From: Bacillus mesophilus
GTDB lineage: Bacteria > Bacillota > Bacilli > Bacillales > SA4
Direction: 5' to 3'
Length of the DNA: 64,000 bases
NCBI RefSeq assembly: GCF_011008845.1
Contig: NZ_JAAIWM010000010.1
Coordinates: 1-64,000 of the forward strand
Shown: positions 7,657-17,103 of the stretch, piece by piece
How the letters are laid out: the number at the start of each line of letters is the position of its first letter
Position numbering within the stretch: the stretch's first letter is position 1
Notes under the pieces: model-generated
What the model was told of the DNA's origin: nothing
The model's database searches: none
The model's input: only the letters and a program-made list of their open reading frames with translations
Position numbers and translations under genes: made by a program

Positions 7657-9462
7657 ATGTGCGGAATAGTAGGATATATTGGTAAGCAGGATTCAAAAGA
7701 GATTTTATTACGAGGACTTGAAAAGCTTGAATACCGTGGCTATGATTCAGCAGGAATTGCAGTCGTTAATGAAAATGGAGTTCAAGTTTTCAAGGAAAAA
7801 GGTCGTATTGCAACATTACGTGAGGCAGTGGATGAAGCTGTAATTGCTCCTGTAGGAATTGGGCATACGCGTTGGGCAACACATGGAGTACCAAGCAAGG
7901 TTAACGCTCACCCACATCAAAGTAGCTCAGAGCGTTTTACGTTAGTTCATAATGGAGTAATTGAGAACTATAACCACTTAAAGCGTGATTATTTAGACGG
8001 AGTTTCTTTCAAAAGTGATACAGATACGGAGATTGTGGTTCAACTGATTGAGAAGTTTGTAAATGATGGTCATCAGATTGAGGATGCTTTTAAAGAAACA
8101 CTAAAGTTATTAAAGGGCTCGTATGCTATAGCACTTCTAGATAATCAAGACCAAAATACGATCTATGTTGCAAAAAATAAAAGTCCATTACTTGTTGGTT
8201 TAGGTGATGATTTTAATGTAGTAGCAAGTGATGCTATGGCTATGCTACAAGTAACCAATCAATACGTTGAGCTTATGGATAAAGAGATTGTAATCGTAAC
8301 TCGTGAATCCGTTACTATTAAGACCCTAGAGGGACGTGTAGTTGAGCGTGCACCTTACACAGCAGAGCTTGATGCTAGTGATATCGAAAAAGGAACATAC
8401 CCTCACTACATGTTAAAAGAAATTGATGAACAACCAGCGGTGCTTCGTAAAATTATCGGTAACTATCGAAATGACAACGGTGAACTTACCGTTGATGAAG
8501 AAATCCGTCAAGCAATGGTTGATACAGATCGAGTTTATATCATTGCAGCGGGAACTAGCTACCATGCAGGTTTATTAGGTAAGCAATATATTGAAAAAAT
8601 AGCACAAATTCCGGTTGAGGTTCATATCTCAAGTGAATTCTCTTACAATATGCCATTACTATCTGGTAAACCATTATTTATCTTTATATCACAGAGTGGT
8701 GAAACTGCAGATAGTCGTGCTGTATTGGTTCAAGTTAAAGAAATGGGTTATAAGGCATTAACAATTACGAATGTTCAAGGCTCTACTCTTTCGCGTGAAG
8801 CAGATTTTACACTTCTATTACATGCAGGTCCTGAAATTGCTGTAGCTTCTACTAAAGCATATACGGCTCAAGTAGCAGTTCTTTCAATCCTAGCTCGTGA
8901 TGCAGCAAGAGCAAAAGGAATTGAAATTAGCTTTGACTTAAGTAAAGAGCTTGGAATCGTTGCAAGTGCAATGGAAACACTTTGTGATGATAAAGAAGAG
9001 ATGGAAAAGATTGCTCGTGAGTATTTATCTACTACACGTAACTGCTTCTTTATTGGGCGTGGAATCGACTATTATGTAGGGATGGAAGGTGCTCTTAAAC
9101 TAAAAGAGATCTCTTATATCCAAGCAGAAGGTTTTGCAGGTGGAGAGTTAAAGCATGGTACCATTGCGCTTATTGAAGAAGGAACACCAATTATCGCTCT
9201 AGCAACTCAAGAAATTGTAAACCTAGGAATCCGTGGAAATGTAAAAGAGGTAGTAGCTCGTGGAGCAAATCCTTGTATTATCTCCATGAAAGGCTTAAAT
9301 GAGGAAGATGACCGTTATGTAATTTCTGCAGACGTTCATGAGTTGTTTACACCATTATTGTCCGTTATTCCAGTACAGCTTATTTCTTACTATGCAGCAC
9401 TTCACAGAGAATGTGATGTTGATAAGCCAAGAAACTTAGCTAAGAGTGTAACAGTTGAATAA
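7657..9462 (+). CDS. glmS: Glutamine--fructose-6-phosphate aminotransferase
   Basis: A 601-residue enzyme that makes glucosamine-6-phosphate from fructose-6-phosphate and glutamine, the first step to UDP-GlcNAc. The processed N terminus starts MCGIVGYIG with the catalytic Cys1 of the glutamine amidotransferase domain; two SIS sugar-isomerase domains follow, and the C terminus ends KSVTVE as in other GlmS. ATG 7657 is chosen because Cys must follow Met and AGGGAGG is correctly spaced; a longer in-frame start at 7615 lies inside a hairpin. Expression is controlled by the upstream ribozyme. Confidence 0.97.
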   Translation: MCGIVGYIGKQDSKEILLRGLEKLEYRGYDSAGIAVVNENGVQVFKEKGRIATLREAVDEAVIAPVGIGHTRWATHGVPSKVNAHPHQSSSERFTLVHNGVIENYNHLKRDYLDGVSFKSDTDTEIVVQLIEKFVNDGHQIEDAFKETLKLLKGSYAIALLDNQDQNTIYVAKNKSPLLVGLGDDFNVVASDAMAMLQVTNQYVELMDKEIVIVTRESVTIKTLEGRVVERAPYTAELDASDIEKGTYPHYMLKEIDEQPAVLRKIIGNYRNDNGELTVDEEIRQAMVDTDRVYIIAAGTSYHAGLLGKQYIEKIAQIPVEVHISSEFSYNMPLLSGKPLFIFISQSGETADSRAVLVQVKEMGYKALTITNVQGSTLSREADFTLLLHAGPEIAVASTKAYTAQVAVLSILARDAARAKGIEISFDLSKELGIVASAMETLCDDKEEMEKIAREYLSTTRNCFFIGRGIDYYVGMEGALKLKEISYIQAEGFAGGELKHGTIALIEEGTPIIALATQEIVNLGIRGNVKEVVARGANPCIISMKGLNEEDDRYVISADVHELFTPLLSVIPVQLISYYAALHRECDVDKPRNLAKSVTVE

Positions 9463-9469
9463 ATAGATT

Positions 9470-9512
9470 GAAAAACCAGTAAGAACAATTCCTGTTCCTA
9501 CTGGTTTTTTTA
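9470..9512 (+). terminator. Terminator after glmS
   Basis: AAAAACCAGTAAGAACA (9471-9487) pairs with TGTTCCTACTGGTTTTT (9493-9509) almost fully, and a T run follows. Confidence 0.92.
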
Positions 9513-9594
9513 TTTTGAATGCTAATTCATCATATTCTGCTATTAATGAGTTTCTTCTAAATAGTTCAAACTAAATCAGAAAGGAGGAGTACCA

Positions 9595-11043
9595 ATGGAA
9601 CGACTATCTTATAAACAATCGTGGTTTGGGAATGTGAAGGGAGATGTCCTTTCTGGTATAGTTGTAGCGCTTGCATTAATTCCTGAAGCTATTGCTTTTT
9701 CAATTATTGCTGGTGTTGATCCGATGGTAGGTTTATATGCCTCATTTACAATTGCAGTAGTGATTGCCTTTGTAGGTGGTAGGCCAGGAATGATTTCAGC
9801 AGCTACTGGTGCCATGGCATTACTTTTTATTGATTTAGTAGCAGATTACGGGCTTCAATACCTTTTAGCTGCTACCATACTAACAGGAATTATTCAGATC
9901 CTGTTTGGGATTTTTAAATTAGCCAGATATATGAAGTTTATCCCGAGATCAGTTATGGTTGGATTTGTAAATGCATTAGCTATTATGATTTTCACATCTC
10001 AATTGCAGCATTTTGTTGGAGAACAGTGGATAATGTTTGCGCTTGTGGGACTAACTCTAGCGATTATATACTTATTTCCTTATTTTATAAAAGCAGTGCC
10101 TTCGACATTAGTCGCGATTGTAGTGATAACGGCTTTATCCATTTTCATGAACTATGGAGTTAGAACAGTAGGAGAGATGGGAACGATTACTCAGACTCTC
10201 CCACAATTTTTTATACCAAGTATTCCTCTATCGTTTGAAACAATTATAATCATTTTCCCTTATTCTTTGGCTCTTGCTGTTGTTGGATTATTGGAGTCAT
10301 TATTAACAGCTACAATTGTGGATGATATGACAGACTCAGATAGTGATAAGAATGTTGAGAGTAGAGGTCAGGGGATCGCCAACATTATAACAGGCTTTTT
10401 TGGAGGAATGGCTGGATGTGCGATGATTGGGCAATCTGTCATTAATGTAAAATCAGGAGGCAGAGGACGGCTTTCGGCCTTAGTAGCCGGTGTATTCCTA
10501 ATGTTCTTAATTGTTGTACTTGGGGATATTGTTGTTCAAATACCTATGGCTGCATTGGCAGGTGTTATGATCATGGTTTCTATCAGTACATTTGATTGGA
10601 ATTCCTTACGAACGTTAAATCTAGTACCAAGAAGTGATGCAATTGTAATGGTTGTTACGGTTTTAGCGGTTGTTTTTACTCATAACCTAGCAATCGGGGT
10701 ATTCACTGGTATTTTACTTAGTGCAATTTTCTTTGTGTCTAAAATTTCAAGAGTACGTGTAGACAGTAAGCTAGATGGGAATATAAGAATATATGAAGTA
10801 AAAGGAGAACTCTTCTTTGCATCAGTAACGGAACTGATGACTATATTTGATTATAAAGAAGAGGTTCAAAAGGTGGAAATTAATTTAAGTCGTTCTCATA
10901 TTTTGGATGACTCGGCAGTTGCAGCAGTAGATAAAGTAGTTTCAAAATTTGAATCAAATGGAATACAGGTAGAGGTAACAGGGTTAAATGAAGATAGTAC
11001 TGAATTAGTTGGAAAACTAGCCAATAAATTAAGCTCGCATTAA
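9595..11043 (+). CDS. SulP-family anion permease with STAS domain
   Basis: A 482-residue membrane protein. About twelve hydrophobic segments fill residues 15-385, starting with the SulP signature around [22 protein letters not shown]-terminal STAS domain lies at about 395-480. The family carries sulfate, bicarbonate or other anions, usually with sodium or proton coupling; the substrate cannot be read here. AGGAGG precedes the ATG. A universal stress protein gene follows after seven bases, so the two are probably co-transcribed; this pairing suggests a stress or ion-homeostasis role, which is inference. Confidence 0.9.
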   Translation: MERLSYKQSWFGNVKGDVLSGIVVALALIPEAIAFSIIAGVDPMVGLYASFTIAVVIAFVGGRPGMISAATGAMALLFIDLVADYGLQYLLAATILTGIIQILFGIFKLARYMKFIPRSVMVGFVNALAIMIFTSQLQHFVGEQWIMFALVGLTLAIIYLFPYFIKAVPSTLVAIVVITALSIFMNYGVRTVGEMGTITQTLPQFFIPSIPLSFETIIIIFPYSLALAVVGLLESLLTATIVDDMTDSDSDKNVESRGQGIANIITGFFGGMAGCAMIGQSVINVKSGGRGRLSALVAGVFLMFLIVVLGDIVVQIPMAALAGVMIMVSISTFDWNSLRTLNLVPRSDAIVMVVTVLAVVFTHNLAIGVFTGILLSAIFFVSKISRVRVDSKLDGNIRIYEVKGELFFASVTELMTIFDYKEEVQKVEINLSRSHILDDSAVAAVDKVVSKFESNGIQVEVTGLNEDSTELVGKLANKLSSH

Positions 11044-11053
11044 AGGATGGGTG

Positions 11054-11479
11054 ATGGAAGTGTATAAAAAGATTGTATTAGCTACAGATGGTTCTGAACA
11101 TTCCAAGCGGGCTGCTGAGAATGCCATTCATATAGCAACTTGTACACCTGGATCAATGATTGAAGTCATTTATGTGGTAAATGCAGAGCGTGCTAAATCG
11201 GATGTATTAGCTAACTGGAATTCTATTGAAATCAATGATTCACGGAAAGAAAGAATGAAGGATGTTGAAAGGCAAGCAAAGGAAGCCGGAGTAACATATG
11301 AGATTAAAGTCCTTCATGGTGAGCCTGGTCCAGTTATTGTTGATTATATTAATAAATCTGATGCTGATATTGCAGTGATTGGAAGCAGAGGGCTTAATAA
11401 GCTACAAGAGTTTGTTTTAGGGAGCGTTAGTCATAAAGTTGCAAAACATGCCAATTGCCCAGTACTAATAGTAAAATAA
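11054..11479 (+). CDS. Universal stress protein, UspA family
   Basis: About 141 residues with the Usp alpha/beta fold. The N terminus VYKKIVLATDGS contains the conserved Asp, and the ATP-binding motif G-x2-G-x9-G-S is visible as GSRGLNKLQEFVLGS near the C terminus, so it is an ATP-binding member. ATG 11054 is spaced from AAGGATGG; GTG 11051 and GTG 11060 are also in frame. It lies seven bases or so behind the SulP permease gene. Confidence 0.9.
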   Translation: MEVYKKIVLATDGSEHSKRAAENAIHIATCTPGSMIEVIYVVNAERAKSDVLANWNSIEINDSRKERMKDVERQAKEAGVTYEIKVLHGEPGPVIVDYINKSDADIAVIGSRGLNKLQEFVLGSVSHKVAKHANCPVLIVK

Positions 11480-11544
11480 GGCTTTTGAGGTAGTAGCTCT
11501 TTTAAACTGGTCTGCTATTTAAAAAAGCAAAATAAAAAAATGCC

Positions 11545-11577
11545 AAAAAAGATTCTAGGTTAACTAGAATCTTTTTA
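11545..11577 (+). terminator. Convergent bidirectional terminator
   Basis: A perfect 13-base stem, AAAAAGATTCTAG (11546-11558) with CTAGAATCTTTTT (11564-11576), and a five-base loop. It lies between the usp gene and the convergent TPR gene and works on both strands. Confidence 0.92.
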
Positions 11578-11593
11578 TATTGTATTCAAAATG

Positions 11594-12982
11594 CTACGAA
11601 CTTTTTTGGACCTGTTTATATAAATATCGGTAAGACTTTGCCTCTTCTACCATCCCTAGCTCATGATACAATTTTGTGAGCCATTTGATAGAGTGAGGAT
11701 TTGTAGGGTTTAATTCTAGGTCCCAGAGAAAACATTCAAGCGCTTGTGGCAGTTGATGTACTTTATAATATAACTCACCCATTACGTGCTGTTGTTCGGG
11801 GTCTTCTCTAATTTTATACATGGTTTGGATATGATTAATCACGAGCAATGGTCGATCGAATAATGGTTGAAACCATTTATAAATATAGCTAATATCGTGA
11901 TATTGAAATAGCCGTGGGAGTAGGGACTGTAACAAGCTCTCTAGTTGGTGGACGTTCCCGTGGATAAGGTGTTGGGACTTAAACTGATCAAAGGACAATA
12001 TAAAGGTGGATTTTAGCTGGTTAACAATCATAATAAGTTGATCTATTTGTCTAGGTGTAAATGGTTCATTTGTCTCTGTTAAAAAGAGGAGGGCCTCTTC
12101 AATTTGATTTTGTTCCAATAGTTGAGAAAGAATAAGACTTTGTATTTGCTCTTGATTTACCTTAGTTTGCCTGTGAATAGAATAGAGAAGAGAAAGAGTA
12201 TCTATTTCTAAATGCTTAGTAGTAATCATTAAATGGGAAAGATGATCGTCGAAGTTTTCAGAATCAAAGGTAAGCAGGTGACAATATAGAACGAGATTTT
12301 CTAAATACCTGGATTCAGTGTGTAGTTTAGTCTGGAGAAGGTTAACATCGTATAAAGAAGACAGCTGTAAATAGAGCTGGTTTTCTGCATATAGGGGATC
12401 AGAATGTAGCAGTGTCTCTATTTCTGAATGATATTGTAGGGAATATTTTTGATAATCGATATGAGTAATAAGCGACTGAGCCCACTGGTTATTTGGATAT
12501 TTATTTAAGATGAGGTGGAGCATTCGGAAAGCCTTTAGAAATTTCCCATCCCTACGGAATTGTAGACAGATCTCTTTCAACGAGGAAATAATGGTCTCTT
12601 TTTTTACATAGGAGTCAAAAAGGGTGAGAATGTGTGCGGATTCAACTTGCTCGTATTTCTGCTTAATAAGCATCCAAGTTTGTTTGATTGTAGGAAATGT
12701 TTGAATAGAATTAATAGTTAATAATGATTGAATGACAGGGTGTGGGCTAGGGAGGAAAATGCCTTTGGTTATTACATCCCTTAGGATTGATTTACGTTTC
12801 ATCTTTGGTGTGTTTTTACCAGTTAGAAATTGATCTTTATAGAAGAATAGGTAATAACACTCATCATCCTCAATGGTATAGGCTTCCATAACTTCAAAAC
12901 CTTGAAATAGATAGAGACCGTAGATTTTTAGTTTTTGACCATTTTTCAAGCATAGTTGCTGGTGCTCTTGCTCTTTAGTCAT
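11594..12982 (-). CDS. TPR-containing protein of unknown function
   Basis: A 462-residue cytoplasmic-looking protein with no signal peptide or membrane segment. The C-terminal 60 residues look like tetratricopeptide repeats: the helix pair around MGELYYKVHQLPQALECFLW, then LELNPTNPHSIKWLTKLYHELGMVEEAKSY cut into two helices. The middle is a string of predicted helices with low similarity to anything I know. The N-terminal 60 residues have a different, beta-rich character (KIYGLYLFQGFEVMEAY). A ribosome binding site AAAGGAGAT precedes ATG. It is alone on the minus strand. A protein-interaction scaffold is the most that can be inferred. Confidence 0.75.
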   Translation of the reverse strand: MTKEQEHQQLCLKNGQKLKIYGLYLFQGFEVMEAYTIEDDECYYLFFYKDQFLTGKNTPKMKRKSILRDVITKGIFLPSPHPVIQSLLTINSIQTFPTIKQTWMLIKQKYEQVESAHILTLFDSYVKKETIISSLKEICLQFRRDGKFLKAFRMLHLILNKYPNNQWAQSLITHIDYQKYSLQYHSEIETLLHSDPLYAENQLYLQLSSLYDVNLLQTKLHTESRYLENLVLYCHLLTFDSENFDDHLSHLMITTKHLEIDTLSLLYSIHRQTKVNQEQIQSLILSQLLEQNQIEEALLFLTETNEPFTPRQIDQLIMIVNQLKSTFILSFDQFKSQHLIHGNVHQLESLLQSLLPRLFQYHDISYIYKWFQPLFDRPLLVINHIQTMYKIREDPEQQHVMGELYYKVHQLPQALECFLWDLELNPTNPHSIKWLTKLYHELGMVEEAKSYRYLYKQVQKSS

Positions 12983-13185
12983 ATCGTATCTCCTTTTATT
13001 ATCATTTTCTATATTATATCATTGGTGGAGTGTAATGAAAAATTAGGGTAGAGTACATAAGGACTTAACATTTAAGTTCAACAGGAAATATTTTTTGGGA
13101 AATAATGTTGGGCATGCAAATTGAAACGTTAAATTTCAAATCGCATTTATTTGTTAAAACAATGAAATTTATTCTCAATTAAGTA

Positions 13186-13214
13186 TTGCTTCCATATAAG
13201 TTTTGATATATAAT
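13186..13214 (+). promoter_or_regulatory. SigA promoter of the iron-uptake operon
   Basis: TTGCTT (13186-13191), a 17-base spacer and TATAAT (13209-13214). The Fur box lies ten bases downstream of the -10, over the expected transcription start. Confidence 0.75.
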
Positions 13215-13223
13215 CCTATTTGT

Positions 13224-13238
13224 TGATAATAATTATCA
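13224..13238 (+). promoter_or_regulatory. Fur box
   Basis: TGATAATAATTATCA is a perfect 7-1-7 inverted repeat identical to the Bacillus Fur consensus. It covers the likely start of transcription, so iron-loaded Fur should repress the operon. Confidence 0.92.
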
Positions 13239-13261
13239 TTACCATTTAGGGGGAATATAAC

Positions 13262-14281
13262 GTGTCATCTATTACATATTTTTTAGGAAAGAAGAAACTA
13301 TTTTCACTTATTGCTCTTTTACTTTGCTTTAGTATCTTTCTAGTCGGTTGTGGCAATCAAGCTGAAACAACAGAAGAGACTGAGACGGAAACACAAAGTG
13401 AAACGACAGAAGAAACAGAAGCAAGTGATGTTCGTGAAATTACACATGCATTAGGAACAACAACGATTGAAGGAACTCCAAAAAAGATCGTTACCTTATA
13501 CCAAGGTGCTACTGATGCTGCCATCGCATTTGGTGTAACACCAGTAGGGGCAGTAAATGCTTGGTTACCAGAAGATCCTAAAATCTATGAGTATCTTAAA
13601 GCGGATTTAGAAGGAGTTACTCTTGTTGGTGACGAAACACAACCAAACTTAGAGGAAATTGCTAAGTTAAAGCCTGATTTAATTATCGCATCAAAGTTAC
13701 GTCATGAAGAAGTGTATGCACAATTATCTGAAATTGCTCCAACTGTAGCACATGAAACTGTATTCATGTACAAGGAAACGGTTGAGTTAATGGGTCAAGC
13801 AATGAATCAAGAAGAAAAGGCAGAAGAAATTCTTGCAAATTGGGATAATCGTGTAGCTGATCTTTCTACAAAACTTCAGGAAAAACTAGGTGACAAATGG
13901 CCAGTGAATGTCTCAGTTCTTAACTTTAGACCTGACCATGCACGAATCTATAACACAGGCTTTGCAGGATCTGTTTTAGCAGAAGTTGGATTTACACGTC
14001 CAGAGAACCAACAAATCGAAGATGCTGTAACCATGCTAAATGATAAAGAAAGTATTACCGAAATGAATGCAGATGTGTTCTATATCTTTAATGAAAATGA
14101 TCCAGCTGTACAGAAAACTTATGAAGAGTGGACTAGTCATCCGTTATGGAAGAACCTTGATGCTGTAAAGGCAAATCAAGTTTATGAAGTAGATGTAGTA
14201 ACATGGAATATGGCTGGTGGTATCTTAGCAGCTAATTTAATGTTAGACGATATTTATGACAGATTTGGGCTAGAAAAATAA
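13262..14281 (+). CDS. Iron-siderophore/ferric citrate binding lipoprotein
   Basis: A 339-residue lipoprotein of the FecB/FhuD cluster. It starts at GTG behind AGGGGGA. The signal peptide ends in the lipobox FLVGC near residue 30, followed by a Glu/Thr-rich linker and a periplasmic-binding domain of the class with one long linking helix (KIVTLYQGATDAAIAFGV... ALGVTPVG-type pattern). It captures ferric chelates at the outer face for the two FecCD permeases behind it. The closest B. subtilis system by layout is YfmCDE (ferric citrate), but substrate is inference. Repression by Fur is indicated by the upstream box. Confidence 0.88.
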   Translation: MSSITYFLGKKKLFSLIALLLCFSIFLVGCGNQAETTEETETETQSETTEETEASDVREITHALGTTTIEGTPKKIVTLYQGATDAAIAFGVTPVGAVNAWLPEDPKIYEYLKADLEGVTLVGDETQPNLEEIAKLKPDLIIASKLRHEEVYAQLSEIAPTVAHETVFMYKETVELMGQAMNQEEKAEEILANWDNRVADLSTKLQEKLGDKWPVNVSVLNFRPDHARIYNTGFAGSVLAEVGFTRPENQQIEDAVTMLNDKESITEMNADVFYIFNENDPAVQKTYEEWTSHPLWKNLDAVKANQVYEVDVVTWNMAGGILAANLMLDDIYDRFGLEK

Positions 14282-14299
14282 TTTAAATGCAACAAAGGA

Positions 14300-14332
14300 T
14301 AGGAGAAGGAGTTAATCTTTCTCCTTTTTTTG
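14300..14332 (+). terminator. Intra-operon terminator after the binding protein
   Basis: GGAGAA (14302-14307) pairs with TTCTCC (14319-14324), extended by an A-T pair, and a T run follows. Partial read-through would give more binding protein than permease. Confidence 0.7.
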
Positions 14333-14398
14333 TTTCTATCTCTCAATTAATATTTTATTATATTTATAAGAACGACAAAGTAATGAAAGAGGAATTAT

Positions 14399-15415
14399 AT
14401 GAAAATTTTACTTTCCAGTACAACTTTAAAGACGATCGGTTTAGTTATTAGTGTTATTATATTTTTTATTTCCTTCTTATTAAGCATTGCACTTGGAAAA
14501 ACACCAATTCCCTTTCAATTAGTCTATGATGCTATTTTTAATTATGATGAGTCCATCACAGAGCATGTGATCATAACAACTTCAAGAATGTCTAGAGCTG
14601 TCATTGCTTGCGTAATTGGTGCTAGCCTTGCGATAGCAGGAGCTTTAATGCAAGCATTAACTAGAAATCCTCTTGCGGCTCCTGATATTTTTGGAATTAA
14701 TGCGGGTGCTTTATTTTTTGTTGTTTTTTCAGCAACCTTTTTATCAGTTGAATCACTAGTTAGTTATATGTGGATTGCTTTTCTTGGAGCAGCAGTGGCA
14801 GGTGCTTTAGTGTATTTCCTTGGTTCATTAGGAAGGGATGGTTTATCTCCTATTAAAATTGTGTTAGCTGGTGCAGCAATAACAGCTCTTTTTGTGTCCT
14901 TTACACAGGGATTACTAGTAATTGATGAACAAGGAATACAAAGTGTCTTATTTTGGTTAGCGGGATCTGTTGCAGGAAGAAGTATGGATATGCTTTTACC
15001 TGTTTTGCCTTTTATGCTTTTATCAATAGTCATTGCCTTGTTTTTAGGTAGAGCCATTAATATCCTCATCACAGGAGAGGATATTGCTAAAGGTTTAGGC
15101 CAAAATACAATTTTAGTGAAATTGCTGATTGGGATTATAGTTGTATTTTTAGCAGGAGGATCAGTAGCTGTTGCTGGTTCAATTGGATTTATTGGTTTAA
15201 TGGTTCCGCATATGGTTCGAGGACTTGTAGGTACTGATTATCGTTGGGTAATCCCTTACAGTGCTATAGTTGGAGGAAGCATATTGCTACTAGCAGATAT
15301 TGCTGCAAGATTTATCTTGATGCCTGAAGAAATGCCTATTGGTGTAATGACTGCTATATTAGGGACGCCTTTCTTCATTTACATAGCCCGTAGGGGGATT
15401 ACAAAAAATGACTAA
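14399..15415 (+). CDS. FecCD-family iron chelate permease, subunit 1
   Basis: A 338-residue membrane protein with about nine to ten helices. The FecCD signature is visible as IAGALMQALTRNPLAAPDIFGINAG cut at residues 80-105, and the ATPase-contact region near residue 265-275 reads GLMVPHMVRGLVG. It forms the channel of a type II ABC importer with the next gene, which overlaps its end by eight bases. A GAGGA site precedes ATG. Confidence 0.92.
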   Translation: MKILLSSTTLKTIGLVISVIIFFISFLLSIALGKTPIPFQLVYDAIFNYDESITEHVIITTSRMSRAVIACVIGASLAIAGALMQALTRNPLAAPDIFGINAGALFFVVFSATFLSVESLVSYMWIAFLGAAVAGALVYFLGSLGRDGLSPIKIVLAGAAITALFVSFTQGLLVIDEQGIQSVLFWLAGSVAGRSMDMLLPVLPFMLLSIVIALFLGRAINILITGEDIAKGLGQNTILVKLLIGIIVVFLAGGSVAVAGSIGFIGLMVPHMVRGLVGTDYRWVIPYSAIVGGSILLLADIAARFILMPEEMPIGVMTAILGTPFFIYIARRGITKND

Positions 15416-16448
15416 AATTTACTCTGTTAGAACGAAGAAAAATTCCTTTTCTTTTCAACTATATAGAAAAACAGTAATGATCTTTTGTGTTGGTATCTTA
15501 CTATCTCTATTGTTATTTTTGTTAAGTTTATCATTAGGTAGTACTTTTATAAATCCTATAACGGTCATCTTACATTTATTTGGCTATGGTAGTGGTGAAC
15601 ATGATTTTACTCTTAATACACTAAGACTCCCTAGAACAATACTGGCTTTTCTGGTAGGGGCTGCTCTCGGCGTATCGGGGTTAATTCTCCAAGGTATTAT
15701 CCGTAATCCCTTGGCATCACCAGATATAATCGGTGTAACGGGTGGTGCTTCTGTAGGGGCAGTGATCTTTATTGTATATTTCACGGGAACAATTAGTGTA
15801 GTATGGCTTCCGCTAGCAGCATTCTTAGGAGCAGCCATTGTAACAGCTATCATTTATGTACTTTCTTGGAAGAAAGGGGTTACCCCAATACGATTAGTAC
15901 TAGTTGGTATCGGAATTGCAGCTGCGATGAAAGCATTCACCATGCTAATGCTTGTGGCAAGTGATACGGTGCTCACTACTAAAGCTTATCTATGGTTAAC
16001 AGGGAGTTTATATGGAGCTAATTGGCAGGATGTCTATTCAATGTTACCTTGGATGCTAATCTTAATTCCTCTTACATTATTTTTTTCGAGAACGATTAAC
16101 GCTAAAGAATTAGGAGATGACATTGCAGTTGGACTAGGAATCAGAGTTCAATTAAATCGTTTCCTTCTTCTAATAATCAGTGTTGGGTTAGCCGGTGCTG
16201 CTGTAGCATTTGCAGGAGGGATAGGCTTCGTCGGTTTAATGGCTCCACATATTGCAAGGTTGCTTACTGGTCGGTCATTTGCAGGACTTGTCTTTATTTC
16301 ATCACTAGTGGGGGGAATAATGGTCATTATTGCAGATATCGTAGCAAGAACCGCCTTTTTGCCACTTGATATTCCGGCCGGTGTATTTACAGCAGGAATT
16401 GGGGCTCCATTTTTTATTTATCTATTGTACAGAAATAGACATATGTAA
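15408..16448 (+). CDS. FecCD-family iron chelate permease, subunit 2
   Basis: A 346-residue paralogue of the preceding permease. It carries the same marks: LGVSGLILQGIIRNPLASPD near residue 85-105 and GLMAPHIARLLTG near residue 278. The eight-base overlap with the upstream gene points to translational coupling. No ATPase gene follows, so the importer must use an ATP-binding subunit encoded elsewhere, as B. subtilis does with the shared YusV. Confidence 0.92.
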   Translation: MTKIYSVRTKKNSFSFQLYRKTVMIFCVGILLSLLLFLLSLSLGSTFINPITVILHLFGYGSGEHDFTLNTLRLPRTILAFLVGAALGVSGLILQGIIRNPLASPDIIGVTGGASVGAVIFIVYFTGTISVVWLPLAAFLGAAIVTAIIYVLSWKKGVTPIRLVLVGIGIAAAMKAFTMLMLVASDTVLTTKAYLWLTGSLYGANWQDVYSMLPWMLILIPLTLFFSRTINAKELGDDIAVGLGIRVQLNRFLLLIISVGLAGAAVAFAGGIGFVGLMAPHIARLLTGRSFAGLVFISSLVGGIMVIIADIVARTAFLPLDIPAGVFTAGIGAPFFIYLLYRNRHM

Positions 16449-16451
16449 GCA

Positions 16452-16485
16452 AAAAAAGGTACCTTTAACAAAGGTGCCTTTTTAT
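16452..16485 (+). terminator. Terminator of the iron-uptake operon
   Basis: AAAAAGGTACCTTT (16453-16466) pairs with AAAGGTGCCTTTTT (16470-16483) with one G-T type mismatch. It closes the operon immediately after the second permease gene. Confidence 0.85.
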
Positions 16486-16554
16486 GTGGGAAAAATTCTC
16501 GAAAAAATGAACTTTTTACTGCTTAAAATACTCATATAGGAGAGAGGTGAAGGC

Positions 16555-17103
16555 ATGGATGTTGTTCAAATGGTCAAGAAGGCAAAAAAGAGAGATCAAG
16601 AGGCTGTACTTCAGTTAGTAATGAATCAAAAGGACGAGTATTACCGGCTGGCCTATACGTATATGGGAAATCAACATGATGCTATGGACGTAATGGAAGA
16701 AATGATTGTCATCCTTTATGAGAAGATTCACCAACTTAATAAGGAAGAATCCTTTTACAGCTGGAGTAAAACAATTTTAGTAAACAGGTGTAAGGATATA
16801 CTGAAGAAACAGAATAAATTGATACTCATGAGTGAATGGGATCATCACCAGGTGAATCGTAAGGAAAGGGAGCAAATCAATGCTGACCCCTATGAGCTTA
16901 GTGAACAACAAATGGATATCAACTTATTACTGGAGAATATAAATAACCAGCAGGCTGAGGCTATTAAATTAAAATACTTTCATGATTTAGATTATAAAAC
17001 TATTTCAAAGATAACCAATGTTTCTATAGGAACAGTTAAATCTAGAATTTTTCAAGGATTAAAGAGAATGAAAAGCCTGTATGGAGGTGATGGAGTTGAA
17101 TGA
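16555..17103 (+). CDS. ECF-type RNA polymerase sigma factor
   Basis: A 182-residue sigma factor. Region 2 is degenerate compared with SigW (DAMDVMEEMIVILYEKI), and region 4 shows the helix-turn-helix KTISKITNVSIGTVKSRIF. GAGAGAGGTGAA lies before ATG. Its end overlaps a membrane protein of the DUF4179 anti-sigma type, so this is a sigma/anti-sigma pair of the kind common in Bacillus for envelope or antimicrobial stress. I cannot assign it to a named B. subtilis factor; SigV or YlaC-like are possible relatives. An own-type promoter is not obvious. Confidence 0.88.
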   Translation: MDVVQMVKKAKKRDQEAVLQLVMNQKDEYYRLAYTYMGNQHDAMDVMEEMIVILYEKIHQLNKEESFYSWSKTILVNRCKDILKKQNKLILMSEWDHHQVNRKEREQINADPYELSEQQMDINLLLENINNQQAEAIKLKYFHDLDYKTISKITNVSIGTVKSRIFQGLKRMKSLYGGDGVE

